This document shows, piece after piece, positions 45,445 through 54,301 of a DNA stretch of 54,693 nt. A program made the position numbers and the translations under genes. The stretch's first letter is position 1, and every line of letters begins with the position of its first letter. The DNA is taken from positions 1 through 54,693 of the forward strand of contig DYKD01000013.1 of NCBI GenBank assembly GCA_020722765.1, read 5' to 3'. The notes under the pieces were generated by a model. The model saw only the letters and a program-made list of their open reading frames with translations. It did no database searches and was not told where the DNA came from. The stretch is from Brevinema andersonii (GTDB taxonomy: Bacteria; Spirochaetota; DYKD01).

Positions 45445-46104
45445 ATGAAATTCATGATTGAAGTCTTAAGAAGTATCGTAATTGGTGAAATTTTTGACTA
45501 TGCCGTCCTCATGCAGGCACTCTCCACATATAAAAAACCACGCTCCAAAGTTACACAACTCCTCAAATCAAGAAAAATTATTAGAATAAAAAAGGGATTA
45601 TATGTTTTTAATGAACTTTATAGGAAAAAAACTCTTTCATCTTTTGTTCTTGCAAATCTGATTTATGGGCCTTCTTATCTCTCCCTCGAATCGGCTTTGG
45701 CATACTACCATCTGATTCCTGAGAGTGTCTATACCCAAACAAGTGTAACCACTGGAAGAAGCCGGATGTTTAAGACCCAAATTGGACTTTTCACTTATCA
45801 AAACATTCCCATGAAAGCGTTCTCTCCAGGAGTGACACAGGCTGGCTCTGTCGGAGAGAGTTTTCTTATAGCTCTTCCAGAAAAAGCCATAGCAGACAAA
45901 GTAAGATTGACAAAAAACCTTCTTATGCGTACCATTTCGGATGCTAAAAAATTTATTTTTGAAGATCTAAGGATCAGTCCCGATGCTTTTTTTGATCTCA
46001 GTCATGCCCGTCTTCAGGAATATGCCGAGCATTATCGTTCTAAAAAAATAAGCTTGGTTGCTAAACTGATGGCACAAGGCAAACAGGAGAATACAAAGCA
46101 ATGA
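45445..46104 (+). CDS. abiEi: AbiEi-type antitoxin/transcription factor
   Basis: 219 residues from ATG 45445 (ATG 45454 is an alternative; no strong ribosome site). N-terminal winged helix (residues ~8-55; QALSTYKKPRSKVTQLLKS, RKIIRIKKGLYVFNE) is the AbiEi DNA-binding domain; LSLESALAYYHLIPE and IALPEKAIADKV are in the C-terminal effector domain typical of the family. AbiEi represses the operon and counters the AbiEii toxin in the type IV abortive-infection system. Overlaps the toxin gene by 4 nt (ATGA), which couples their translation. Confidence 0.85.
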   Translation: MKFMIEVLRSIVIGEIFDYAVLMQALSTYKKPRSKVTQLLKSRKIIRIKKGLYVFNELYRKKTLSSFVLANLIYGPSYLSLESALAYYHLIPESVYTQTSVTTGRSRMFKTQIGLFTYQNIPMKAFSPGVTQAGSVGESFLIALPEKAIADKVRLTKNLLMRTISDAKKFIFEDLRISPDAFFDLSHARLQEYAEHYRSKKISLVAKLMAQGKQENTKQ

Positions 46105-46970
46105 ATGATGCCATCAACCAGATGTTAGGAAGATACACATTGTCCCGTCCAGAGGATTATATCCAGGCAACCCATGAAATTCTTCAGGAATTAGCCTTGC
46201 TGGGATTGTGGCGTGCCAAGTTTTTCGAACATGCGGCATTTTACGGAGGCACTGCGCTAAGATTATTGTATGGACTCGAACGTTTTTCTGAGGATCTTGA
46301 TTTTTCCCTTTTGAAACCCCGAAAGGATTTTGACTTTTCTCCTTACCTGGCAAGTATGGATGAAGAGATAAGATCATTTGGGTTTAAAGTAAAAACTGAA
46401 ATAAAAGAGAAAGAAATAGAAACGCCAATCAAGTCGGCTTTTTTAAAGGCTGATACAAGACTTTTACTGATTGAAATCCAAACCAGCCCTGGTATTGTGC
46501 ATAATGTTCCTAAAAACCAGACTCTCAAGATCAGGTTGGAACTTGATGTTGATCCTCCTTCAGGGTTTTCCACAGAGAACAAATATCTGCTCCAACCCAT
46601 CCCGTTCCCTATCCGAACATATCTCTTATCAGACCTTTTCGCTGGAAAGATGCATGCGATTCTTTGCAGGAAATGGAAGCTGCGGGTAAAAGGAAGGGAT
46701 TGGTACGATCTCCTTTGGTATGTATCAAGAGGAACAGAACTGAATCTAGGACATCTTGAATCACGCATGCGACAGACAGGCCACTGGATAAAAAAGCAAA
46801 GGATGGATAAGGATGCTTTCCAGAAATTTTACATCAACGTCGTTAAAGAACTGGACATCCAAAATGTAAAAAAAGACATCGAACCTTTTCTTCATGATTG
46901 TAACCAGTTGGATGGATGGTCACAAGATCTCTTTATCTCACTGGCTGACAGGATAAAAATCCAAGAATAG
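46101..46970 (+). CDS. abiEii: AbiEii-type nucleotidyltransferase toxin
   Basis: 289 residues. The nucleotidyltransferase core is FYGGTALRLLYGLERFSEDL followed by DFSL (about residues 48-71), with the GGTxLR loop and the D-x-D metal pair. Downstream motifs LFAGKMHAILCRKWKLRVKG and RDWYDLLWY match the AbiEii/DUF1814 family. Such toxins transfer nucleotides, in studied cases to tRNA acceptor ends, and stop growth upon phage attack. Partner of AbiEi directly upstream. Confidence 0.88.
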   Translation: MNDAINQMLGRYTLSRPEDYIQATHEILQELALLGLWRAKFFEHAAFYGGTALRLLYGLERFSEDLDFSLLKPRKDFDFSPYLASMDEEIRSFGFKVKTEIKEKEIETPIKSAFLKADTRLLLIEIQTSPGIVHNVPKNQTLKIRLELDVDPPSGFSTENKYLLQPIPFPIRTYLLSDLFAGKMHAILCRKWKLRVKGRDWYDLLWYVSRGTELNLGHLESRMRQTGHWIKKQRMDKDAFQKFYINVVKELDIQNVKKDIEPFLHDCNQLDGWSQDLFISLADRIKIQE

Positions 46971-47160
46971 CACATAGAACACAACAGTACCATCCTGCTT
47001 TCATTTTTTGTATTATTACAGTTCTTCTGGTACACGCTTTGTCTCCCCTGAAAAGGATAAAACAATCAACTTTTTTCTCACTGTAAAAAAATCCAGGGAA
47101 TGTTTCCTCGGCTCCCCAGTATATACAGATGTACATCAACAACACATCAAGGAGCCGTAC

Positions 47161-47439
47161 ATGATACAACAAAAAGAGATTTTTTTTGATCAACACATTC
47201 CAAACCAATACCTTGGTCATATCGAACTGGATGATGCCATCAACCTCTGTTCAAAACTTACAAAAAGCCGTTGGCCATTGCTGGAGCAACAGATTCTGGC
47301 GAAAAAGGATTCAGCACTTGCGCTTTTCTAAGCAGACTCACGTCTTGAATCTGTCGTTTTCTCAACAAGGGAATTTAACGAAAAGCAATCTTTCGGACTT
47401 CTGCGGGAAATCAGAGAGAAGGAAATTGAAATCCTGTAA
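47161..47439 (+). pseudogene. Small ORF split by an in-frame TAA
   Basis: ATG 47161 has AAGGAG 7 nt upstream and encodes 56 residues (IFFDQHIPNQYLGHIELDDA...). A TAA at 47329-47331 ends it, but the same frame continues for 35 more protein-like residues (ADSRLESVVFSTREFNEKQS, LLREIREKEIEIL) to a second TAA. This fits a recent nonsense mutation, or stop read-through. Family not recognised. The flanking spacers 46971-47160 and 47440-47606 show nothing else. Confidence 0.5.
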
Positions 47440-47606
47440 AATTGAAACCTTCCAAAGCATCAAGCCAGTCATAACGTAATGTTCCAAAAATAAGTGTTGA
47501 ATAAGACGCTTTATGACACTTTTTTGTTAACAATTTCTTGAAGGTCCAGTCCTCTATGCTTATATTGCATGAAACAGAGAATTACTGATGAAAACAGAGG
47601 ATCCCT

Positions 47607-47900
47607 ATGGCAAAAGCGAAAGACGTTCCCAAAACACTCAAATTTGAAGAAGCTCTTGATAAACTCGAAAAGATCGTATCCAAAATGGAAAGTGGCGACC
47701 TTTCACTCGACCAGTCCATTTCCCTTTTTGAAGAAGGCACACAGCTCCGGAAATTCTGTGAAAAGAAACTTGCAGAGACAGAACAACGGGTGGAAACAAT
47801 CATCAAGGGGAAAGCCTCTTCACAACCGGAAAAGCTTCCTACAGAAGAATTCAACGAACATGATATTACAGGCATGAAAAACGAAGACATCCCCTTTTAG
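47607..47900 (+). CDS. xseB: Exodeoxyribonuclease VII small subunit
   Basis: 97 residues, AGAGGA upstream. The XseB helical-hairpin signature is clear: KFEEALDKLEKIVSKMESGD, LSLDQSISLFEEGTQL and LAETEQRVETI. It supports XseA in degrading single-stranded DNA from both ends. xseA is not in the window. The C-terminal tail of ~25 residues is acidic and longer than in many members. Confidence 0.94.
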   Translation: MAKAKDVPKTLKFEEALDKLEKIVSKMESGDLSLDQSISLFEEGTQLRKFCEKKLAETEQRVETIIKGKASSQPEKLPTEEFNEHDITGMKNEDIPF

Positions 47901-47923
47901 TCCTCTTTCGAGCCTGAGGTCAC

Positions 47924-49423
47924 ATGGAACAGAAAACAGACCAATCTCCCCTTGAGTTCATACAATCCAAAAACAGTTCATGGACCATCCGTGCAAATGG
48001 AAAATTCCTGTACAGCCAATACGATCCTAAATCTTCAATTCAGAAAGAATACGACACCTTGATCTTCCCTTCTGATTCAGTCATCCTCCTTGGTGCAGGA
48101 CTTGGCCTTCTGCTCCAGCTTCTTGAAAATGATGGACGCATCAAAAAAATTTTCCTCATAGAAACCGACATCGCTTTTTATGAGAAAATGAAGAAATTGA
48201 CAGGCTTTTCCCACAGTACAAAAACACTCCTCATCACAGAAAGAAAAAATCTTTCTCTCCTCACAGATTTCGACTTGATCCATTCTGAGCGGCCGTTTCT
48301 TCTACGTGAAAAATCATTTGCCTGCACAAACCAATGCGTCTCTGAAAAAGAGATACAGGATCTTCTTGATGAAAAAACTGTTGAACTTCTCACAAACTAC
48401 AGGTTCGGCATGCTCTGGTTTGACAATCTTATTCACAGGATAAAAAACAGCACTCATTCCGTCTCATCCACAATCCTACAAAACCTCATCAAGGAAAACC
48501 AAAGCAAACTACTTCTTATAGGTGCTGGTCCAAGCCTTGTTGAAAACATTGGAAAAGTCAAAGATTGTTCATCATCAATGATTGTCGCTTGTGCTGACAC
48601 GGCGTACCCCTATCTCCAAAAACAGGGAATCATTCCAGACATCGTCTTTTCCATAGATGCCCAAAACATCTCAGCCATGCATTTCCAGAACACCAAAATC
48701 AGCAAGACCACCCTTTTCGTACTGGACACACTCTGTCCTGAAAGCCTTGTAAGGAAAATCCCTCCCAAACAGACGGTTTTCATCAGATCCCTTAATCCGC
48801 TTAACACAAACATGCTTCAACAGATACCTGTTATGACAGAAGGTCTCTCTGTCATGAACGTCGCTCTTGAAGCGCTCTGGAAATTCGGTGCAAAAAAAAT
48901 CATCTTTGCTGGAATCGACCTCTCCTATCCATCGCACGCTCCTTATTCAGGTGGAAACCATCTTTCCCTCTATTTCTGTTCAAGAAACACCAGGACAAAA
49001 CCACTGGAAAACTTCTATGCCCAATACATGAAACAACGCAGGTTTGTTACAGACAAAGACTTTGAAAGAAAACCTGTACGAACAACACCAATAATGCAAC
49101 AGTACAGGAATGCCATGGAACGGTTTCTTTCCGCAGCTCCAAGTCTTACAGTCTCAACAATGAACGCCTCTGGACTTGTCATCAAGGGAGTCTCAATAGG
49201 CAAAGACCTGATAAAGACAGATCATAAAAAAAAGCAACCCAATTATGAAAACCTGGCAGGAGAGCACATAACCATGGATGCTGTTGTTTTGAAGGATAAG
49301 GAATCGCTTTCCCTTCCTGTCTCATCACTTCTATATAGATGGAAAAAACGTGGCCATAAACCAGACATGGATCTTGAAAAAAAGGCTTTGGATCTGGTAT
49401 GGAAAAAAGCGACGCATCAATGA
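47924..49423 (+). CDS. Motility-associated-factor (MAF/DUF115) glycosyltransferase
   Basis: 499 residues, GAGG before the ATG. The N-terminal ~160 residues hold VILLGAGLGLLLQLL, a Rossmann-like MAF_flag10-type N-domain. The core DUF115/6-hydroxymethylpterin-type domain (~195-370) contains LLLIGAGPSLVENI, ACADTAYPYLQKQGIIPD, IVFSIDAQN and IIFAGIDLSYP. Family members attach sialic-acid-like nonulosonates to flagellin. In a spirochaete, glycosylation of periplasmic flagellin is the natural guess. It follows xseB after 23 nt. Confidence 0.87.
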   Translation: MEQKTDQSPLEFIQSKNSSWTIRANGKFLYSQYDPKSSIQKEYDTLIFPSDSVILLGAGLGLLLQLLENDGRIKKIFLIETDIAFYEKMKKLTGFSHSTKTLLITERKNLSLLTDFDLIHSERPFLLREKSFACTNQCVSEKEIQDLLDEKTVELLTNYRFGMLWFDNLIHRIKNSTHSVSSTILQNLIKENQSKLLLIGAGPSLVENIGKVKDCSSSMIVACADTAYPYLQKQGIIPDIVFSIDAQNISAMHFQNTKISKTTLFVLDTLCPESLVRKIPPKQTVFIRSLNPLNTNMLQQIPVMTEGLSVMNVALEALWKFGAKKIIFAGIDLSYPSHAPYSGGNHLSLYFCSRNTRTKPLENFYAQYMKQRRFVTDKDFERKPVRTTPIMQQYRNAMERFLSAAPSLTVSTMNASGLVIKGVSIGKDLIKTDHKKKQPNYENLAGEHITMDAVVLKDKESLSLPVSSLLYRWKKRGHKPDMDLEKKALDLVWKKATHQ

Positions 49424-49500
49424 AAAGGACTTGTTTGACAATCAACAAATGAAGATATAGATTTGACAGATACGGGATATGACTTTCAAGGAGAAGGGCT

Positions 49501-51378
49501 ATGGCTGAAGAAGAAATGCTCTACACGGAACCTGAAAAAAAGGCAGACAGTGTTGAAGAGGAAATGATCCTTGTTGACACCACTGTAGAGACCTCTCTTG
49601 CCTCAGATGAACAAATAGAGCCAAAAGAGGAACTGACAGCTGCAGACATCGCTTCAACAGGCGCCATAAAGAGCGACAAGATCCGTTTCAGCATAAAATT
49701 CAAGATTGCGCTTTCCCTCGCAGTACTGCTCATAGCATCGCTTCTCTGGATTTCCATATCCATACTCAACAATGAGAAAAAGGAACTGATGAATGAAATG
49801 AAATACAGGGCCGAAATCATCGGGAAAAACCTGAGTGGGACTTTGCGGGAAGCCTTTGAAGACGACATGAGCCGCCATCCCCTTGTGCAGGGAACCAAAC
49901 AGCAGATCCGGGATCTGGTCGAGATTTCAGTTTACGACACGTTTTTCAATTTCATAGATACATCGGATGATGAGAAGTACGGTTCTGAGATATTGATGAA
50001 AAAGGCGGAGAACCTTCCTCTCTCGGTCTTGGAAGGTGAAAACAGGAATGTCCTCACTGGTCTTTCAGAAACAAAAATTGTTGAACCTTCTGGTTCGGAC
50101 GCAGTCCTCATCTACCAACCAATAAAATACGAGACAACAGTAATTGGATATGCAGTCCTCACATTCACAAAAAAATTCATAAACGAGAAAATCCGGGCTG
50201 TTGAACGACAGGCATACATCCTGATTGGCATTTCGATTGTGGTTGGCCTTACATTGTTCTATCTTCTTATCAATTTCACACTCAACCCTATCAAAGTGCT
50301 TGTGGCAGGTGTACGGAAAATCGCGACAGGAAATCTCCGTTATAAGATCAGAATAAGGACGAAGGATGAATTGGAAATGTTGGCAGGAGAGTTCAACTCC
50401 ATGACAGATGCTCTCATCAAGGCCCAAAAAGAAATCGTTGAAAAAGGAAAAGTGGAAGAACAGGTTCATATCGCTGAAGGCCTCCAGAAAAACCTTCTTC
50501 CAGAAAGTTTTCCGATGTCAGAATTTTATTCAGTTGCAGGATACTACAAGGCAGCCAGAGGTATGGGTGGTGACTATTACGATATCCTCGACATGAAGGA
50601 GAGAGGAAAACTTGGTATTACAGTAGCAGACGTTTCTGGAAAAGGCGTTCCTGCTGCTGTCATCATGGTCATCATAAGGACTATTTTCCATGCTGTTGCC
50701 AAATTTGTTCCGACTCCTGACAAGGCCTTGGATGTCATCAACAAAAACCTGGCAGGAAGAGCTGCTGGAGACAAGAACGCGACAATGTTCTATTACATGT
50801 ATGATTTCAGGACAGGTGATCTTGTATGGTCCAACGCCGGACACAATCCTATGCTCGTTTATAAAAAAAGCCAGGACAAGGTCACCTTGCATCCAGCAGA
50901 TGACTCTGGAACCAAAACGAATGAATTCGGAGGTGTTGATGGTGCTCCAGTCGGTGTCATGGCAGAAAGCTCCTATTCCATGGTGCGCATGAAACTGGAA
51001 GAAGGAGACGTTGTCGTGTTATATACTGACGGCATACCAGAAGCGACAAATCCAGAAGGGAAATTTTTCAGTGACGAAAGGCTTTATGAGACAGTCAAGA
51101 GGCTCTCCCCATTGTCTGGGACGGACATACTGAACAGTCTTGTAAAGGAACTGGAAGATTTCTCACAAAACTCTCCTCAGCATGATGACATGACCATTGT
51201 TGTCATGAAAGTGGACAAGATCGATCCTGTGTTACGGCAGAAGACTATTGCAGCGATGCAGGCTGCTGCCAAAGCCGCTGGTGTCAAACCAGGGTTAAGA
51301 CCTGCAGGGACAGTCCAAGCACGACCAGGAACACCCATAAAAAGTCCAACAGGTCAACCGGTTCCTATCATCAAATAG
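49501..51378 (+). CDS. Membrane sensor PP2C (SpoIIE/RsbU-type) serine phosphatase with HAMP
   Basis: 625 residues, AAGGAG upstream. A charged ~65-residue N-tail precedes TM1 (~72-92), an extracytoplasmic sensor of ~140 residues, TM2 (~238-260) and a HAMP linker (LNPIKVLVAGVRKIATGNL). A coiled linker and the PP2C/SpoIIE domain (~325-575) follow, with metal residues in GMGGDYYDILD, VADVSGKG, SNAGHNP, LYTDGIPEATN and HDDMTIVVM. Such phosphatases act on anti-sigma-factor antagonists. A Gly/Pro/Ala tail of ~45 residues ends the protein. No anti-sigma partner is adjacent. Confidence 0.92.
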   Translation: MAEEEMLYTEPEKKADSVEEEMILVDTTVETSLASDEQIEPKEELTAADIASTGAIKSDKIRFSIKFKIALSLAVLLIASLLWISISILNNEKKELMNEMKYRAEIIGKNLSGTLREAFEDDMSRHPLVQGTKQQIRDLVEISVYDTFFNFIDTSDDEKYGSEILMKKAENLPLSVLEGENRNVLTGLSETKIVEPSGSDAVLIYQPIKYETTVIGYAVLTFTKKFINEKIRAVERQAYILIGISIVVGLTLFYLLINFTLNPIKVLVAGVRKIATGNLRYKIRIRTKDELEMLAGEFNSMTDALIKAQKEIVEKGKVEEQVHIAEGLQKNLLPESFPMSEFYSVAGYYKAARGMGGDYYDILDMKERGKLGITVADVSGKGVPAAVIMVIIRTIFHAVAKFVPTPDKALDVINKNLAGRAAGDKNATMFYYMYDFRTGDLVWSNAGHNPMLVYKKSQDKVTLHPADDSGTKTNEFGGVDGAPVGVMAESSYSMVRMKLEEGDVVVLYTDGIPEATNPEGKFFSDERLYETVKRLSPLSGTDILNSLVKELEDFSQNSPQHDDMTIVVMKVDKIDPVLRQKTIAAMQAAAKAAGVKPGLRPAGTVQARPGTPIKSPTGQPVPIIK

Positions 51379-51616
51379 TTCACATCTCTTGTAATCTTTT
51401 GCGACCATCCAAGCTCAACTATAGCTGATAGATGTGGCAAGGTCTGCCTGATTATATCTGTTTCTAACATTTAGGACATGACTCCCAACGTGCTTTGGAA
51501 CACTCATCTCCACCAATATGGATAAACTTAGAAGGACTACATCAGATTTTCTTATCATCATAAGTCATTTTCAAAAGACTGTCAATAATATTCTGTTTTT
51601 TTTTACTTTCCAAGGG

Positions 51617-51643
51617 ACATTTTCAGAGCCTGTGTTGTTAAAT
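51617..51643 (+). promoter_or_regulatory. ssb leader element shared with recA
   Basis: ACATTTTCAGAG (51617-51628) and GTTGTTAAAT (51634-51643), separated by 5 nt, repeat the recA leader element exactly. TGTGTT and AACACA around it could pair, so the possible hairpin is kept while its stem sequence differs. The rest of the spacer 51379-51616 has no gene. Confidence 0.6.
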
Positions 51644-51671
51644 GAACCATAACACAATACAGGAGGTCGTC

Positions 51672-52007
51672 ATGAACGACATTAATCAAATAGTTATGGC
51701 AGGACGGTTGACAACGGACGCTGTTGAAAAAAGGACAGAAAAGGGAACGCCTTTCTTCACTTTCCATCTGGCCAATAACAGATTCAAAAAGAAGGAAAAC
51801 GGAGAGTTCGACAAAGATACCGGTTTCTATAACGTCATCTATTTCCCTAGAAAAGATGAAAACACCGGGGATTCCCTCAAAAAAGGAAAAGCGGTCCATC
51901 TTGAAGGTCGCCTGACTTTCTCAACCTATGTTACAAAAGAAGGAAACAAAAGGGATTCTGTCTCTATTCTTGCTGAAACCTTGAAGCCTTTTGAAAAAGT
52001 AAAATAA
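51672..52007 (+). CDS. ssb: Single-stranded DNA-binding protein
   Basis: 111 residues; ATG 51672 with AGGAGGT 4-5 nt upstream. One OB-fold: NQIVMAGRLTTDAVEKRTEK, FFTFHLANNRFKKKENGEFD, FYNVIYFPRKDE and KAVHLEGRLTFSTYVTKEG. It is short: the flexible acidic tail with the DxPF interaction tip is absent, so it may be a second SSB paralogue or an unusual primary SSB. It has its own terminator and shares a leader element with recA. Confidence 0.9.
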   Translation: MNDINQIVMAGRLTTDAVEKRTEKGTPFFTFHLANNRFKKKENGEFDKDTGFYNVIYFPRKDENTGDSLKKGKAVHLEGRLTFSTYVTKEGNKRDSVSILAETLKPFEKVK

Positions 52008-52020
52008 TAGACAACACTCC

Positions 52021-52052
52021 CCCTTCCTGTTTATCAACAGGAAGGGTTTTTT
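52021..52052 (+). terminator. Intrinsic terminator after ssb
   Basis: CCCTTCCTGTT, loop TATC, AACAGGAAGGG, then TTTTTT, 13 nt past the ssb stop. Confidence 0.93.
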
Positions 52053-52267
52053 CTCTTTAATTCCTATTGAATCACTGTTATCATGTATAATGTCGAATGA
52101 AGATAGAAATCTTGTTCTCAAATCATTAGATTTCTCCTTGACAGTTTCGTCAAAATGACAGGTTACGCCAACGATTCATTAAGAACTAATAAAAAAAATA
52201 TTAAAACAGTTAACTTTTTTGGCCATCCAGTTATTATATGGCATATCAAAGACTAAGGAGCTTCACA

Positions 52268-52516
52268 ATGAAAGAGATCGTGATTATTGACAAGGAGAAA
52301 TATTTCAACGAGCACTACCCTTTCTTACCAAAACCAAAAATGAAATCCCGGATTCTCTGCATCCATTGCGACCAGGTTTTTAAAGTGGAAGAGTACAGAG
52401 TCGTGGCGGACAAGGCTGGACACGAGTTCATCTGCTGTCCAGATCCTAATTGTAATGGGACCCTGATAGACTGGATTCCTACAAGCAGGGCTTGCACAAA
52501 CCGGAAAAAGAAATAG
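52268..52516 (+). CDS. Small zinc-ribbon protein, hypothetical
   Basis: 82 residues; ATG 52268 with AAGGAG 8 nt upstream. Cysteines pair as CIHCDQVF (~residue 31-34) and CCPDPNCNGTLIDW (~61-67), a likely zinc ribbon, followed by a basic tail (CTNRKKK). A weak promoter (TTAACT then TATTAT, 16-bp spacer) lies near 52209-52236. Function unknown. Confidence 0.7.
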   Translation: MKEIVIIDKEKYFNEHYPFLPKPKMKSRILCIHCDQVFKVEEYRVVADKAGHEFICCPDPNCNGTLIDWIPTSRACTNRKKK

Positions 52517-52580
52517 AAAAACGTTATTCCGATTCGGTTTTGACGGTCTCTTTTTTCAAGTTAATTTGAATGGAAGACTT

Positions 52581-53771
52581 TTACAACAATTGGGAAAACA
52601 AGGTCCGCATAGGCACAATGACAGGACGTTTTTCAGCAAAACAATCTTTATCCACATAAGCCATATCTTTCACGACCTGGAAGGAATGCTTCACGCCCAA
52701 GACGTCAGAGAAATATTGCAAATTCGGATTGATTTTTCCTGAACCGGACTTAACCTCAACAAGTATGAAAGGCTTGTTATCCTTTGAAACCAGGAAATCA
52801 ACCTCCCGTTTCATCTTGTCACGGATAAAATGGAGCGCAAATTTCCCATATCCGTTATCCTCCATCCAATGCACATATTTCAAAAGGTGTGAAGCAGTAA
52901 AATTTTCTGTGCGAGCACCAATATCATGAATTGAACTCCAATCCCAAAGAAAAACCTTTGGTTCCTTTAAAAGGGATTTTGACACATTCCTATACCATGG
53001 CCTGATTGTAAAACAAAAATAGAGGGAGGAAAGAACATCAATCCAACGCCTTATTGTGTCCACGCTCACTTGCACGGATTTTGCTAGATTGGAATAATTG
53101 ATTAACCCTCCAACCCGTCCTGCCAATAATCCTGCCAAAAGTTGTATTTGTGAAAGTTCCTGCACTAATGTCAAATCTCGAATATCCTGTTTAAAGAGCA
53201 GGTCATTCCTTGTATTATTCCAGCGCGTATAAAACCGTTTATCTGCCTTGAGAAATGGTTCTGGGAACCCGCCAAAAGCAAACAAACTCTCAAAGTCATG
53301 TTTCGAAATCCTGGAGGGTGGTCGAAAATCCGTTTTCAAACCAGTCGAATCAACCAATTCTCCAACGCTCAATGGATGCATCCTATATGGGAAATACCGT
53401 CCCATAAGGCTGTCCCCTCCTTTCTTATACGTTTCAAGTTTTGAGCTTCCAGTCAGCACAATTCTGCATCTGTCCTGATAGATATCGAATAGACCTTTGA
53501 TAAACCGCTTCCACCGTGAAAACTTATGGATTTCATCGAAAACGATATCCAAAGGAGAAGCTCTTAGTTTATCGAGTCCGACTGATGAAGCAAACTTATC
53601 CGAACCAGAAAGGATAAGATTTCGATCTTTGTCATAGTCAAAATTGAAATATTTGATTGCCTTACTGAAAGAGGAGCAGGAAGTAGTCTTTCCAACCTGG
53701 CGTGGGCCAGAGATGAACTTCATCTGCCTATCTGAATGGTCTGCGAGTATGGAATCATAACATCTTTTCAT
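52581..53771 (-). CDS. AAA+ ATPase with DUF4143 C-terminal domain
   Basis: 396 residues. Walker A is GPRQVGKTT (~residues 22-30), Walker B is LDIVFDEIHKFSRWKRFIKG (~78-97), sensor LTGSSKLETYKKGGDSLMGR (~111-130). The C-terminal DUF4143 domain (~200-390) contains the winged-helix part (LAKSVQVSVDTIRRWIDVL) and the PD-D/ExK-like end DFLVSKDNKPFILVEVKSG, whose E-x-K is intact. The family (AAA_14/DUF4143) is common in genomes of anaerobes, of unknown role. The predicted transcription start coincides with the ATG and no ribosome site exists. Confidence 0.88.
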   Translation of the reverse strand: MKRCYDSILADHSDRQMKFISGPRQVGKTTSCSSFSKAIKYFNFDYDKDRNLILSGSDKFASSVGLDKLRASPLDIVFDEIHKFSRWKRFIKGLFDIYQDRCRIVLTGSSKLETYKKGGDSLMGRYFPYRMHPLSVGELVDSTGLKTDFRPPSRISKHDFESLFAFGGFPEPFLKADKRFYTRWNNTRNDLLFKQDIRDLTLVQELSQIQLLAGLLAGRVGGLINYSNLAKSVQVSVDTIRRWIDVLSSLYFCFTIRPWYRNVSKSLLKEPKVFLWDWSSIHDIGARTENFTASHLLKYVHWMEDNGYGKFALHFIRDKMKREVDFLVSKDNKPFILVEVKSGSGKINPNLQYFSDVLGVKHSFQVVKDMAYVDKDCFAEKRPVIVPMRTLFSQLL

Positions 53772-53777
53772 AGACCG

Positions 53778-53806
53778 AATATAACAGACATTTCATGAAA
53801 TGTCAA
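53778..53806 (-). promoter_or_regulatory. Promoter of the DUF4143 gene (leaderless)
   Basis: Minus strand TTGACA (53806-53801), 17-bp spacer, TATATT (53783-53778), full consensus at -35. The ATG (53771) starts 7 nt after the -10 box. Confidence 0.75.
53788..53805. promoter_or_regulatory. 18-bp perfect palindrome in the DUF4143 promoter
   Basis: GACATTTCATGAAATGTC covers the -35 and spacer, so a bound dimer would block RNA polymerase: a probable operator. Confidence 0.6.
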
Positions 53807-53870
53807 GTACCAATTTACGGTCAATCGTAAATTAGTATAGACTAATTTACGAAGCATACGAAATTGGTAC
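53807..53870. repeat. Nested inverted repeats upstream of the DUF4143 gene
   Basis: GTACCAATTT (53807-53816) pairs with AAATTGGTAC (53861-53870). Inside, CGTAAATTAGT (53826-53836), loop ATAG, ACTAATTTACG (53841-53851) form an 11-bp perfect hairpin. AATTTACG at 53812 competes with it. Confidence 0.7.
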
Positions 53871-53955
53871 ACGCATCAATAATACCTGTTTCACGAAAGC
53901 GACGGATTTCCTGTATTTTGGAATTTTCTCACTCCCCAGAGGGAAGAAAGAAAAC

Positions 53956-53984
53956 TTGACACACATTGTTGCAATCACTATATT
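53956..53984 (+). promoter_or_regulatory. Promoter of the Phd/ParE pair
   Basis: TTGACA (53956-53961), 17-bp spacer, TATATT (53979-53984), start near 53991, 29 nt before the antitoxin ATG. Confidence 0.8.
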
Positions 53985-54019
53985 TGGCATTATATTTAGT
54001 CTTTTTAAGGAGCCATTAT

Positions 54020-54301
54020 ATGTTTGCTGAAGAAGATATTCGTCCTATTTCTTACATAAAAACACATACTGCTAATGTTATAACTCAAGTTAATGATACT
54101 CATAGGCCATTATATATAACTCAAAATGGAAAAGCAAAAGCTGTAATTTTAGATACCAAATCATATGAAGAGTTGTTATCTACAATTAATATAACTACTC
54201 ACATCATGAAAGGCTTGGATGATATTAAAAATAAACGTTACATCGAACACGATAAATTTTTTAAAGAATTTAACAAAAAATATTTTGGCAAAGTGAAATG
54301 A
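54020..54301 (+). CDS. Phd/YefM-type antitoxin
   Basis: 93 residues; ATG 54020 with AAGGAG 8 nt upstream. N-terminal Phd/YefM fold: EEDIRPISYIKTHTANVITQ, PLYITQNGKAKAVILDTKSY. This part binds DNA at the operon promoter; the C-terminal ~35 residues (IKNKRYIEHDKFFKEFNKKY) should wrap the toxin. Overlaps the toxin gene by 4 nt. Strongly AT-rich and thus probably acquired. Confidence 0.9.
   Translation: MFAEEDIRPISYIKTHTANVITQVNDTHRPLYITQNGKAKAVILDTKSYEELLSTINITTHIMKGLDDIKNKRYIEHDKFFKEFNKKYFGKVK

Noticed and set aside
46943-47220. 95-codon minus-strand frame downstream of abiEii
   Set aside because: No ribosome site or family resemblance, and it overlaps the small plus-strand gene that has a good AAGGAG site.
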